A stretch of 64,000 nucleotides of DNA from Heligmosomoides polygyrus polygyrus (lineage: Eukaryota; Nematoda; Chromadorea; Rhabditida; Heligmosomidae), in NCBI GenBank assembly GCA_947396885.1, contig OX377205.1, positions 76,294,969 through 76,358,968 on the forward strand, read 5' to 3'. The notes under the pieces were generated by a model. That model had not been told where the DNA came from. It made no database searches and saw only the letters and a list, made by a program, of their open reading frames with translations. Both the position numbers and the translations under genes were made by a program. Positions 21,501-31,890 of the stretch are shown piece after piece (positions within the stretch are counted from its first letter, which is position 1; every line of letters starts with the position of its first letter).

Positions 21501-23722
21501 CAGTGTATTGCCCTTCCCATACAATTCTGAGACCTATTCATCGCCTCCGAAGGGATAGTATATTTAGGTGGTCCGGCGGAAATGTGAATCAAGAACCGGC
21601 AGCACACATGTCAGCCGGCGCCTCCATCCACTGCATTGTCACACGCCCTTAACTGGAGGAATAAAGAAACAAGAAAGCAGGGGCAATTAGTACTACTAAT
21701 GCTATTTCTTCTCATAATCAGAGGAAATTGCTCCATAACCACAAGAATTCAGAAAGTCTGAAGTCGCCTAGAAAACAAATGAAAAGAATTGAGGGAAAAC
21801 TCCTGTGATGCGGCTCTCAAAACTACCCACACTGCCTTAAGGTTTTCATTATGCAAAAACCTGAGCAGTTCCGGGCCTGGTTAAGCGTTCTGAACAACTA
21901 GGTTTTTGTAACAGCAATTTTGAGAGATTTCGTAGACCAAAAATGCGACCAAAGGACATCCACGAGACATTGTCGAAATGCTCTGCGCAACCCAAGAGAC
22001 ACGATTTAATCCTTTCTTTAGCGCTAATCTTTTTCTTGAACCATATTAGGAACTGAATTCTCAAGTAAAGAGGTAACGCTTCATCAACAAATGCGCTTGG
22101 TTGTGATTGGCTGACGTCTACCCAACTCCCATGGCTGTGCGCCTTCGCTCCATGTCGCGAAATTTATTTATAATATCAAGGAACTTTTTTCCAGTAAGGA
22201 GATGGCGTTTCCGCATTGCGCTCTTGAGATTAAAAGTGACGTAGCCGAAACGAATACAGCGATTAAGATGCAACTCACCCGAACCGCCGAGCTGTTGAAC
22301 AGCAACGAGTCGAGACGAGGAGAATATATTTGGAGAAAGCGATTAATGGCCAGCACCACTGTGAGCACTGTGTAGGCCACGTAGGCAGGCGTAGCCAAGA
22401 CGCCCATTGACTAAAAGGAGAAATCTTGAATTCATTCAAGGAGTGGAATTAAAAAGGGACTGGGCTACACTGCGAGTAGGGAGTTGGCTGCGAAGCAGCC
22501 GCAAGCTCAGTCCGACTTATGTTTTCTGAACCGATGGCGAGACGACGAACAAACCTTTGCCAGCGTCGGGTGAAAGACACTCTGCCGTATGGTGAACACT
22601 CCAGTAATGAGATGGGGCAGGCACTGCACCACATCAAACACCCCAAGCACGAACATCAGCTTGTAAGAGGTCATCTTCATCAAGTCGCCATCGTTCCACA
22701 ATATCTGCAGTTCAAATAATGTGGATCATGTGGTAATTCACTTGCTCAGAAAAAAAATTCTAAGGATTTTTTAATTTGAATTCTTTGAAATTACAAAATT
22801 CGGAATACAATACAGCGAATATAGTGCGCCGTGGCAAAGTGCGCTTTCGATATCACTTTACAAATCAGAATCCTAATTTTAAATTAAAAAATTCTATTTT
22901 GTAATGTCGAAGGTGGATGTCGAAGGTACATTTCGCTACGATGGACTTTTTCTGAGGCTCATTAGCGAAGGTTATGAATGATATTCAACGGATGAGCTTA
23001 AAGGGTCGGAGAAAAGTATGAAGGATAAAGGACGGCGTGGATCTGTTCCTATGAGAATGCGTCACTGTTTGTGAATCTACGGGGTGGCGTGGAGGCAATT
23101 TTAATGCGTATTTTACCCACACAGAAGATGGGGAGATCAGTATTCGAATACTATTCTCAGCCTTGTCAGGTACCATTTCGCAGACATGGAAGGCTTGGTT
23201 GATATCCGCGCGGAAATTCGAACCAAGAATCTGGAATCGACTGCACGTCACAGCCGTCGCCCTCTCTACTCCGCCCAAAAAGGGGCGAATGGTAGCACGG
23301 TCGGTGGAAGTGCCGACTGTCGCCTTCCTCCGATCGGAAGTTGCTGGTTCAGACTTCTCACCTGGACCAATCAAGCCTTCCAACGCACCGGGGTCGGTTA
23401 GTTGGTAGCACATTTGCCTGGAAAGGGTGAACCACTGATTTGTCACTCGGCTGGCCACCTTGAGTCATTGTGTAGGCGAAATACGCATTCAAATTACCTC
23501 TCCCGTAGAAGTAGTATGTATGACCGATCCCAGGTGGGATGGACTAACTCTGTCCTTTGGTCTTTAAAAGGTAAAGCACGACAGAAAAGAAAACTAAATA
23601 AAGGAAAACACAATCAACTCAGAAATACCGCACCCATAAGATCAACGAATACGCGGTTCCACATGCAATAGAGAGTATTATCATCACGCAACCGACGATC
23701 ACATCGCTTTGCGGCGTTCGAC
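15532..23722 (-). CDS. Srt-like 7TM chemoreceptor, eight exons (5' end not found)
   Basis: Eight minus-strand exons were read by eye: 23634-23722 (TM1, VIVGCVMIILSIACGTAYSL), 22555-22704 (TM2, SYKLMFVLGVFDVVQ), 22279-22410 (TM3, AYVAYTVLTVVLAINRF), 19122-19210 (TM4, IGLSMMFWLLFAVALS), 18903-19035 (TM5, LISAVLYIFVIIALYRT), 18719-18832 (TM6, KILIQALVITVYCTVLNFLW), 15797-15894 (TM7, SGVYPIIYFIVNK) and from 15736 (KAIRDRLGAK tail). All junctions have AG acceptors and GT donors, mostly GTGAGT, GTAAGT or GTAGGT, and join in frame. Motif order fits nematode serpentine receptors, best the Srt family, which act in chemosensory neurons. An N-terminal exon with the start codon was not found. The tail either splices at GTATGT (15662-15657) or reads on to a stop at 15532 inside RTE sequence. 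The TM1 donor GTGCGG is weak. It may be functional or recently dead. Confidence 0.75.
17121..17870 (-). pseudogene. mariner-type transposase remnant
   Basis: Minus-strand frames give VTQDKKYVFYLNPVKQR (first catalytic Asp region), GLVYWKLF (usual GVVxWELL), then a 102-codon frame with KKVLLFDNAAPH (second block) and HPPYSPDISPCDYHYF (third Asp region), the order of mariner DD34D transposases. Stops and frame changes lie before the last frame. The low-coordinate end, TTAGGGG followed by AAAAGTAATGAGAC, preceded by TA at 17119-17120, looks like a terminal repeat and TA target. The other terminus was not found. It lies in the TM6-TM7 intron on the same strand as the gene. Confidence 0.8.
18101..18136. 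repeat. small perfect hairpin
   Basis: 15-bp arms (TTATATTTACCACTA and its complement) with a 6-nt loop. Intronic; no known role. Confidence 0.8.
19613..20375 (+). pseudogene. RTE retrotransposon 3' fragment
   Basis: The plus-strand frame to 19931 reads ERMLDEFYSVYGNVGLLLNL, SYVYLDREVNMANGLAPELG and RRRAAWGAFKTVEEVV, the thumb and connection region after the RTE polymerase motif. Shifted frames continue with TYSSETW, RWAGHVMLF, DWIPRDVKR and WSTLARDRDE. 5'-truncated and frameshifted. Its 3' end (ACAGGTGATACAAGTGA) matches the tails of the other RTE copies. It lies antisense within the chemoreceptor TM3-TM4 intron. Confidence 0.8.
20932..20997. repeat. hairpin, ~28-bp arms
   Basis: Arms at 20932-20959 and 20970-20997 (TTGGCAACAGCCA...) are inverted copies with one or two mismatches and a 10-nt loop. 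No coding potential; possibly a tiny MITE or an inverted duplication. Confidence 0.8.
21370..21650 (-). repeat. SINE-like family E copy
   Basis: Blocks in common with 14395-14640. On the minus strand the head begins GGGCGTGTGACAATGCAGTG and has a GGTTCTTGATTC B-box-like stretch about 50 nt on, suggesting a tRNA origin. Confidence 0.55.
22985..23280 (-). repeat. SINE-like family A copy, inverted partner
   Basis: Read on the minus strand, the head near 23280 has a GGTTCGAATTTCC B-box-like block. The body ends in an ACGCCGTCCTTTATCC tail near 23030. It is head-to-head with the plus-strand copy starting at 23283. It lies in the TM1-TM2 intron of the chemoreceptor gene. Confidence 0.6.
23283..23575 (+). 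repeat. SINE-like family A copy
   Basis: The head GGCGAATGGTAGCACGGTCG fits an A box, and TGGTTCAGACTTC about 50 nt on is a worn B box. Then come CCAATCAAGCCTTCCA, a GGTTAGTTGGTAG block, GCGAAATACGCATTCAAA and GTAGAAGTAGTATG. The order matches copies at 13845 and 51070. Confidence 0.65.
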
Positions 23723-26040
23723 CTGAAATAATGGCTGCTATCACTGATCTCATGGTCAGTAGCTAGAACTAATTCTGTATGATTCTCTAATAATTTTGAC
23801 AATCAAGTCGTCTTCTGGCTAGATTGTGTTGCTTTCTTTGAGTTTCTCTCACTCTCCGTTTCAAACGGTGACAGAGAAATCCGTCTCGTCAAAATGATCC
23901 GCTTGTAATTGCGAGAAAGAGTAGGTGCATGGCCTGGTTAGGAGATGAAGTTGATGGCGATGAACATCAGATATGCTCCGAGCTTGGATAATTCTCTGAA
24001 CACTGATTCTGTCTCTCTATCTCAATCATTTTCTGAAACGATTTCGGAACTACATATGACTTTGTCCAAAGTGTTTTGAAGCACCATTTCTTTAATGCCG
24101 TTAAATATTAATCTACTAGGTTCTGTGCAAATAAGTAGCTTTTTTGGCGCACAGATTTTTACTCTACATATCGTTTTTTGTCTATTATGCATTCAATATT
24201 TGTTTTTTCGCACCTCATTTCGAATCATCTCTACTAATTGTTCTCCGTATTTTGATTTTTTGTTTTAAGTTTCGTTATTAATGGATTTCAGGATGAATGT
24301 CTAATTTATGATCCGAGCAACAGATTCGTATTATTTAGATTGACCAGTCCAAAGCCGAATGGAAGTCAGTGAAGATCAATGAAAATATTGTGAAGCGTGA
24401 GGAGTATATGTTTCACTATTAACAATACCCTGACTACAAAAATTCCACCCTGCTTACACAAGCCTGAGAGATGATCTAGGTCGAGGCTGGATCCCAGAAC
24501 TGGACGACAACTAGTTAAAGACACTAGTAGGACCAGATCCACGTAAAACTGTTCGCCTGAAATTTATAAGAAAGCCATAGCACATTTTCTTTAAAAATTA
24601 TTTTTATTATATATTCCGGGACAGTGCATACATATTTTCTAGAATACGATCATTCTGATGTGGAAAGCATATTCTTTCAGCTCAAAAATGCCAAGTTTGC
24701 GTTTAAAAATTTAACGCTTAAAGGCTACAAAAAAAAATCAATTCTTTCAAAAAAGGTTTTTTTACCATCTCACCTCCTAGATCGGCTTCCATATGCTGTA
24801 GAAGTTAAGCGTCAACGTTGATTTCTGATTCTCAAAATAGTTGCCATAATTGACTCATTGACGGGCAAGCGAGCAGAGGAAATGAACAGCAGACAACTGA
24901 AGATACGAAAGTGATTAGCTCTACTTCAAATGAAGTTCCTTATTTTGCCAACACTAACGAAGCCTGAAAACAACGAGAGCATAGAATTCGGAATTCTCGG
25001 CGCCGGAAGAAATAAAGTAGGTGAACAACATAAGGATGCTTTAATGAGAGAAGCACAAGCTCAATTACACTATAATAAGTTGCGAAAGCTTAGTTGTGCT
25101 ATACCTACATAGTTGTGGTTGTCTGAGTGTTCTGCTCAGTCCAGTACGTAGATGAACCGAAATGAGGCAGCTTCGTCAGGCAGCCCCTTCATGTCAACAC
25201 TATGAACGCAGTGCTGTCTTTCTGTACAAGAATGACTTGAAATTCTTGTTAGAGCAGCATACATAAATACGTTTTGTCGTGGTGGTAGGAGGAGAATCAT
25301 CACTCGTTCAGTATCAGATCAGTGAAGCTCTGAACTGTGTCCAGGACGGTTTCAAAACACGAAATCGGTTTTACTCGTTTCAATACAACAGTATTCAATA
25401 GAGTTCCTTCGCCATTCCGTGACCGTGCGACTGATCTTTTATAGTGCTCTCAGTGAAATTTTTTTCATTATCGCTGTCTTTTCTCTATTGGCTTTTCCCT
25501 TAACTTTCGCTTTCTGAGTTGCTTCTAATTGCTTTTCTTCTTGTTACAGTTTCCTTAACATCCTCGTTTCGACGTTTCTTGTTGTGGCCTAACGTCTTTT
25601 CGCTGCATCCAATCGATTATCTCCTCGGATCATCATGTCACACAGAGCAAACTCCGCGAATAAAACTCCGGAAACATTGCTCAAAGCTGCTAGTAAGAGC
25701 CAAGAAGTCACAAATATCACGGCGACCTCTTCCGCTTCTGCGGACTATTTCAAGTTTTCTATAAATATATAAAGTTTTCTATAAATGAACTCATTAACGC
25801 CGTGCTTGTAAGGAAGAAATAATGCTCCAATTATAGAACAAACCAGCCGTTCAGCGGCCTGTCGGCCGACTCTGTGCTATTAGTGCTGAGGTCACCATCT
25901 AAAAAGGTCTGCCCCCATAGTAAAACGGTGCCGAGGTCACCAATCCAATCAACTTAAGGGTTTCACCACATGTTATGTGTGGCCAAACGCGCCTGGAGAG
26001 CTCTAGTGAAATCAGCTCTAGTGAAACACTCCTCCAGCAC
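23723..26040. other. no recognised feature upstream of the TM1 exon
   Basis: The missing N-terminal exon of the chemoreceptor should lie on the minus strand here or further on, but I could not identify it. A hydrophobic plus-strand ORF starting at 25519 has no recognisable motif. Confidence 0.45.
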
Positions 26041-26281
26041 CGCATCTCCAGGCGCGTTTGGCGACGTGTTCGGCACGTCTACTGAATCGTATGCAGGTTG
26101 GGCAACGTGTCCGGCATGTCTACGGAGTGGCCAGGCACGTTGCACAACTACAACCCCCCATCTCCCATCCACACTTCCCCAACACACTCCTCGAGCACCG
26201 CATCTCTATACGCGTTTGACGACGTGTTTGGCACATCTACTGAATCGCCATGCACGTTGAGCAACGTGTTCGGCACGTCTA
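26041..26281. repeat. 41-bp minisatellite
   Basis: Units starting ACGTGTTCGGCACGTCTAC recur near 26064, 26105, 26222 and 26264 (spacings 41, 117 and 42). Units are degenerate. The same unit, inverted, makes up the array at 34110-34440. Long ORFs on both strands here are shadows of the repeat. Confidence 0.7.
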
Positions 26282-26530
26282 CTGACAGGCGAAGGGTCTG
26301 AAGCGTATGACTGAGCGGGGAGAGCGAATCATATAGGAAGAATCCACCCCTCAATTAGTACAAAAATGTGCTTCTTTTTTGACCAGTCGTTAAATCCAAG
26401 GAGTAGGGGGTCCTTGAAGATACAATGGAATCGGCGCCTCACGAGTTCGGGGTCTTGTATGCCCGCGATGCCTCTTCAGCAAGCGGCTCGGAGCGTAGTG
26501 GATAGTGGCGTTGCGGGGGGCAGTCGTTCG
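26282..26530 (+). repeat. foldback family B, partial arm
   Basis: It starts CTGACAGGCGAAGGG and continues with the family B blocks AGCGTATGACTGAGCGGGG, CATATAGGAAGAATCC, a GTTAAATCCAAGGAGTAGGG block and GGAGCGTAGTGGATAGTGGC, as in 44483-44700 and 59205-59370. Confidence 0.65.
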
Positions 26531-26801
26531 GTACACCGTGCTGCCCGCCGCCAACCTCCCGCCCTGCCCGCGCTATTTGGACAAGTTTGCTGCGCGCGAG
26601 ACCGTCGTTAATTGACGTGACGTCGTCCATAAGCCTAACAGCTGATAGGAGACGATTGAGAAGCGCATCTCGAGGAACTCTGAAGTCATTTTCCAGTCGG
26701 TTCGATTACGGAGGCAGTTGAGGAAAGAAGAACGTTGCTTCTCTCTAAATTCTTGCAATTTTCGCCAAAAATCTTGAAATTTTCGCCTCAACTAGAGATT
26801 A

Positions 26802-27132
26802 TGGGTGATCCCAGTTGGGAGTTCTACATTGAAGGCTTACCCGCAATTGTGCGCAAAACCGGCTCACCGTCCTCTCTTTCCGAGGATCAGATAATTCTCT
26901 GTGTATTGTAATTGTAATTGTATTGAAGAACCATGTAGTGGATGGTTGCGTTGTTGCCATGACATATCTTGCTAAGATGTTGTTGTGCTTGTCGGAAAAT
27001 GCGGACGTCGCCTTAGTACTGAGTAATGTGGCGGAACTTGAAGGAAGACTTGGCGCTGCAGCTGAAAGCTCTTTTCCTCCGAATATGGTGAACAAGATGC
27101 TGACTCTTCTCTCAAGAACGAAATCAGTTTAG
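26802..27132 (+). CDS. unidentified protein-like segment between two foldback fragments
   Basis: From an ATG at 26802 a frame reads MGDPSWEFYIEGLPAIVRKT and on to about 26918. After a short ATTGTA repeat another frame reads KNHVVDGCVVAMTYLAKML, then LSNVAELEGRLGAA and VNKMLTLLSRTKSV, ending in TAG at 27132. Composition and helical periodicity look like a real globular protein rather than repeat shadow. An AACTAG acceptor-like site precedes the first ATG. Joining the two needs a frameshift across the ATTGTA repeat or a very short intron. I do not recognise the family. It could be a captured gene fragment, an exon, or a pseudogene. Confidence 0.3.
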
Positions 27133-27164
27133 GATAGAGCTGCAGGACTAAGGGAAGTGATTAG

Positions 27165-27400
27165 AAATGCGATGCCTCCATGTGATGGCAGGGAGCCGGA
27201 CATCTTGTCCTCGGCGCGCCCCTCGCCCCGCCCCTTTCCGAGGGAGGTGTATCCAACGACTCCCCGCCGTGGCGTTGCTTCCCCGAAGGAGGTTTGGGGT
27301 TCGCTTTTTCTGCGCTGCTGCACTTTTGCATTTCAACTGGCTTGTTGAGGTTCGAGGGATTCTGACGCCTACATCATTTCAGACGTTCTCTGCGCATTTT
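27165..27400 (+). repeat. foldback family B, second partial arm
   Basis: GCGATGCCTCC, then GTGGCGTTGCTTCC, GGGGTTCGCTTTTTCTGCGC, TTTGCATTTCAACTGGCTTG and GACGCCTACATCATTTCAGA follow the block order of family B at 59340-59510. Same orientation as 26282-26530. Confidence 0.6.
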
Positions 27401-27434
27401 AGAATCGATATGCGAAGTATGATATCAAAATGCC

Positions 27435-29035
27435 ATTGAATTTTTAGTGCACGGGTAATTTTACCGCACCCTGTGTGATGAGCAGGAAAGGGAGGTAGAC
27501 TATACGTCACCACCGCAAAGGACATGTTTGGCGTACGCCGCTATCTTCTAGCCATGGTGACCTGTTCCGCCCACTTACAGTGGACGGTTGAAGCCTTTTC
27601 TGGTAGAGGCATCGTCGTCGCCGACGATAAATTTACTGTCTCACTCTTCCTAGGCAAATCTGGTATCAACTTACCGATACCAGAAGCATAGAGGACTTAG
27701 TTGACCTAATCGTGAAATCAGAACCAGGATCTTAGTATTGGAGCGCATACGATAGCTGACGCGTCCTCCGCCTGTGCTGCCCGAGCCCAAGATGGTGAGA
27801 CACTAATTTGCCCTTTCCGTGAGCGGCGGAGAGCGCTGGAGGGCATTATAAAACAAGCAAAACAATCTCTTGATGCCCAGTAGGATTAGAGCGCATGAGG
27901 GATCCCCAAGAAGTACTAATTGACGTCAACTCCCCTCTTTTATCATCATCCCAAGCTTAATGAACTGCGAAACTAAAAGCGTTGGTGTTCTTTGATGATT
28001 GCTCCAGGCCTACTAGTTCCCAGATTTCTGCGAATTAGTCACTGAGGTTGTTAGATTGTGATACATTACCGAGCACGCGTCGATCACATTTCATCAGCGC
28101 ATGCCTGACAAGCAACCACTTTTAATGAAGCTGCCACTGTTACTAGATGGCGCCAGCTACCACCGGAGACCAGCAACAGCGTTCACCTAATGCAGTAGGA
28201 ATACAGCGAAAAACCACGGCGACATATGAAGAAGTGCACTTCAGTGTTTTCTGCTGAACTGCTTTGTAACGAGACCATGCATTCAGCTTATAATTACATC
28301 TGCCGAAAAGAAATCAGTGTTTCAGAGCAAAACATACGGCATTTAACAAGTCACCCGCGACAAACAAGAGCGTTTTGTGCCTGCAAGTGGTGAGCATCAT
28401 CGCTCCAAGGGCTCTCGGATTGTCGTTGTCCATAGTTAGTGTCAGTTTGTGCTCTGATACAGGAGGTTGTTATAAAATACGCAGTTCAATTCAAGCTTGG
28501 AGTTATCGTCCGCGAAACGAGTATGGCTTTTATTCCAGTTGCTTGGACATTGAAGACAATGGAAAAGTGAACAGGTGAGGCGAGGTGGACAAGGTATCAC
28601 TGAATGCGCTGTTCTCTGACCGGCAAAGGGAAATTCCCACGATAATGAGCGCGAGACAAACTGCCTTGGGCTACTTCCAGAAGCGACGTGAACGACCCTA
28701 TTGCATTTCCAATGATTCAGTATCCCAATAGAAAGCTGCAGATTCCACAGCCAAAACTCTTTTCTGCGGAGAGCCTCCCAAGTTACGGTGAGTTTTTACG
28801 AAGCAATTTTGACAGGATGTAGGATCCTGCCTAGAGAGTCTAAAACCGTAGTTAATTTTTTTCGGAGTTCTCTTCTATGGCCGAAAACAGGGGCGTGAAA
28901 CCGTGAGTGCGGGTTCCATCGCCCTGCTGACACCACTGTGAGGTTCGGAAGGGTGACGCATACTGCTTATAGCAATTAGATAATACTGTAGCGCTTGTAA
29001 AATTTACGGAGTGGCGTGGTTGGCGGGAAGTAGTA
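27435..29035. other. mostly featureless; one weak exon-like stretch
   Basis: A plus-strand frame near 28440-28578 (CYKIRSSIQAW, NEYGFYSSCLDIEDNGK) ends at a good GTGAGG donor, so it may be an exon, but there is no partner exon I can point to. Nothing else recognised. Confidence 0.3.
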
Positions 29036-29102
29036 AACACCTTTATAATGCTTGAGCACCTTTGCTTAAACCTGGAGTACCTGATAGAGAGGTTACATGT
29101 TA

Positions 29103-29286
29103 TTACAGGATGTTTTGTTGCGATCAAAACTCTTGCGCCAGGCGGGACTCGAACCCGTATCTGGATGTTACGTGCGGCCAAACAGCGCCGGTGGTGTAAG
29201 GCGAACATCGCTGCCCGGAAAGCAGAAGATGCGGGTTCGAGTCCCGCCTGGCGCAAGAGTTTTGATCGCAACAAAACATCCTGTAA
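29103..29286. repeat. inverted tRNA-like repeat, family C
   Basis: Two 60-bp arms (29103-29162 and 29227-29286) are inverted copies with about one mismatch. Each carries GGGTTCGAGTCCCGCC, a perfect tRNA T-arm/B box, followed by TGGCGC and then AAGAGTTTTGATCGCAACAA. Degenerate relatives lie at 42803-43088 and 13492-13531. ORFs across it are artefacts. Confidence 0.75.
29185..29254 (+). other. tRNA-like fold (pseudo-tRNA) in family C repeat
   Basis: This 70-nt stretch can pair a 7-bp acceptor stem (GCGCCGG with CTGGCGC, one G-T pair), a 4-bp D stem, a 4-bp anticodon stem and a perfect 5-bp T stem. The anticodon loop CCGGAAA lacks the U normally before the anticodon, and the copy sits inside an inverted repeat, so it is more likely a tRNA-derived SINE part than a working tRNA. 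Confidence 0.4.
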
Positions 29287-29484
29287 CAACCTTTATAATG
29301 CAGTGCTACCGCGAAAGTTCAAGCTTAGTTATCTTTAGTGCAAAGTCTTCGCTTTGAGCAGCTGATTTTTTCAGCAGCCTTCTCCCCTTTGTTATTGTTC
29401 TGGGCTTTTCGTTAACATTTCAAGTGACGCGAGGACTGGATATTGTTTTTCTAGGGAAGGAAGCCGTTTGAGTCAATGATATTA

Positions 29485-30527
29485 TTAGGTTGTCCCACAA
29501 GTCTTCGCCGTTTTTTTCAACGATTCAGATTTCGCCGGCGGTCTCTTGCATAGCGCTGCATAGCATTCGAAAGAGAATGATTTGCTCTATCAGAACACGT
29601 ATAGCATTTTTTCATCATGAATTTTGTTAATTTTTAGGTCGTTGAAGAGAAAAGTGAAAAAGTGAAAAAGTAGCCATTTGCGCCCTTGTTCTCTCCGCTT
29701 AGGTTTGTAATTTTTTGCGCAGTTTTTTATAGCATTCGGAAGACAATGTTCTGTACTACAAGAATATGTGTTAGTGCTATTTGCTCATTTGTCCTTTAAT
29801 GGTTTTTAGGTCATCAAATTGGGACGTCCGAAGGAGTATGGTTATTTTTGCCGACAGCTCCTGCTCTGTGTTTGGACTTTTTGGATTGGTGTTACATGTC
29901 ATTCAAAAGACAATGTCTTGCTCTATAAGGATGTTTGTCGCGTTTATTGATTTCTATTGAATGTCAACAAAATGCCAAAAAGAGAAAAACCGTCTTGACC
30001 AACAACTCCTTCTCCTTCTTCAGTTGTTGACATTCGACAGAAATCAGCGTGAGCCAATAAGCGCGACACAAATTCTTACTGAGCAAGACATCCTCTTCCA
30101 AACGACATATAACACCAAGCAAAAATGTCCAACCACAGAACCGGAGTTTTGGTAAAAATTCGGACGGGAAAGTCGGAATTCCCAATTTGATAGCCTAAAA
30201 ATCAATAAAGGGCAAGTGAGAAAATAGGACCAACGCATATTCTTGTAGCACAGAACATTGTCTTCCAAGTGGTATAAAAAACTGCGCAAAAAATTACAAC
30301 CTAAGCGGAGAGAACAAGTGCGCAAATGGCTACTTTTTCACTTTTTCACTTTTCACTTCAACGACCAAAAAATTGACAAAGTTCATGATGAAAAAAGAAG
30401 TGCAATACATGCTCTGATAGAGCAAATCATTCTCTTTCGAAAGCTATGCAGCGCTATGCAAGAGACCGCCGGCGAAATCTGCAGTGAATCGTTGAAAAAA
30501 ACGGCGGGGACTTATGGGACAACCTAA
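29485..30527. mobile_element. complete mariner-type foldback element, TA target duplication
   Basis: It starts TTAGGTTGTCCCACAAGTCT and ends with the inverse (GGGACAACCTAA), with TA on both sides (29483-29484 and 30528-30529). The whole 1,043 bp is a near-palindrome of two arms of about 500 bp. Termini resemble those of the mariner at 40331 (TTAGGTTGACCAAAAAGTCT), so a mariner transposase probably moved it. No coding capacity. Confidence 0.9.
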
Positions 30528-30529
30528 TA

Positions 30530-31735
30530 CTAGCAAAGGCGATCGGAGATGTCTGAAAACTTCGCGTTTCTATTAAAACCGTTCTCGCAGTTCATGGTCC
30601 GTGAAGCTGTGCAGTACTCGCGACACTCAAACGTTTCAAAACAAAACAGTAAAACGCGCGCAGAATGTTGCATTCAATTTTAGCGTTTTGACGGATGCAA
30701 TCCGCTATGCTGCGTCTTGCTCAGGCTTCAAACTAAGAACTGAAATCAGAACTAATGAGCTGAGGGAAGTAGAGGAAAGAGGGGCTTTTAAAAGAGTTTA
30801 AAGAAAGGAAGCAATAAACCTTTTATATTCTTAATAACATGATATAATAACGTGAGAACATAATAAAGATAATAAAAATGATAACATAAAATGATAATAA
30901 CATGATAAATATGAATACGTGTACCATTTTCGCAGAAAATAGAAACTTTGGAAGTAAATTGGGCACACTATTCTATGCAATAATGAGAGTTTGACGCCCT
31001 TGAGATCAAACTGAAAACTCCAATTCATTTTCTGTAAGCCTCAAGTGAGGTTGCAAACTCTCATTCCGATTTACGGCCTAGTGATGATCGCTCCCACGAG
31101 GTGCTTTCACTTACTGGGGCGGGTGAATTAAAAGTTTTCAAAGATTGTCATGCTAAAATTTCCTAAAACAAAAATTTGTTTTGAAGTCCTCTTCTCTTTT
31201 TTTGTTGAAAAAATTGCTTATTCAGATCTGAAGGGTGTTCTATTTAACTTAAAAAGCGTAAAGCTTGCTTAGGACAATGTCTGATTCGCCGAAATTGTTT
31301 CGAAAAGTGTCCAGTTTCATTTGAGAAGAGTACAATTGGCTGACAAAGGTAAATTTAAGTAAAAATACTGTACTATAACTCCTACACTAACAGATAAGTG
31401 AAAACACTCAAAACTCACTAGCTGAACCGCTTGTGGGGAAGAGAGAGGTACGAAAACCGCAAGAGAGCCTGAGTGAGCAGCTGTTGACCGATTTCAATAT
31501 TAACGTCACGCTTTATTAGATTCCAGGTCTCGGACAGTTTCTTGCAAGCCAGAGTAACTCCGTCAGCGTCGAAATTCTTAAGTTTTAGATTGATGCATGC
31601 ATTAGAATTGTAATGCGTTCGGTTCAGCATGGCTAGCTTTTAATCAAGAACAGGGTGACCAACTATGTATGCACTTTGGCTGTGGTCGTCATCTACGACC
31701 TAAAGGCCAGGGATACGCAGTATTATTTTGGAAAA
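30530..31735. other. no recognised feature
   Basis: AT-rich, with a run of ATAATAA-type simple sequence near 30836-30910. No exon or known repeat. Confidence 0.45.
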
Positions 31736-31890
31736 GGCACAAGGCGAAAGGAGGAACGAAGAGGCTCAAAAAATAATCAGAAATCAGAATACGAAACACG
31801 GAAGCAAAATAGCACATGTTCTCCGTTTGTTCGAAACCGAATCTAAAACTGTTACAGAAGCTGCTTTTGTTGTGTTTTCATTTTTTTCTC
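31736..31890. repeat. dispersed repeat family D copy
   Basis: Blocks ACACGGAAGCAAAATAGCAC, CCGTTTGTTCGAAACCG and ACAGAAGCTGC match 56455-56600, and in part 57715-57800. Origin unknown. Confidence 0.5.

Larger units (their letters stand above)
19211..22278. other. intron between TM3 and TM4 exons
   Basis: A 3.07-kb intron of the chemoreceptor gene, large for a nematode. It holds an RTE fragment (19613-20375), a hairpin (20932-20997) and a SINE-like copy (21370-21650). The joined exons on either side read NSSAVR then YWIGLSM in phase 0. Confidence 0.65.

Noticed and set aside
29185..29254. Functional tRNA gene
   Set aside because: The cloverleaf is nearly complete, but the anticodon loop lacks the conserved U and the sequence is one arm of a repeated inverted element.
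28852..29357. ORFs containing LRQAGLEP-type peptides on both strands
   Set aside because: They are translations of the inverted tRNA-like repeat, a common annotation artefact.
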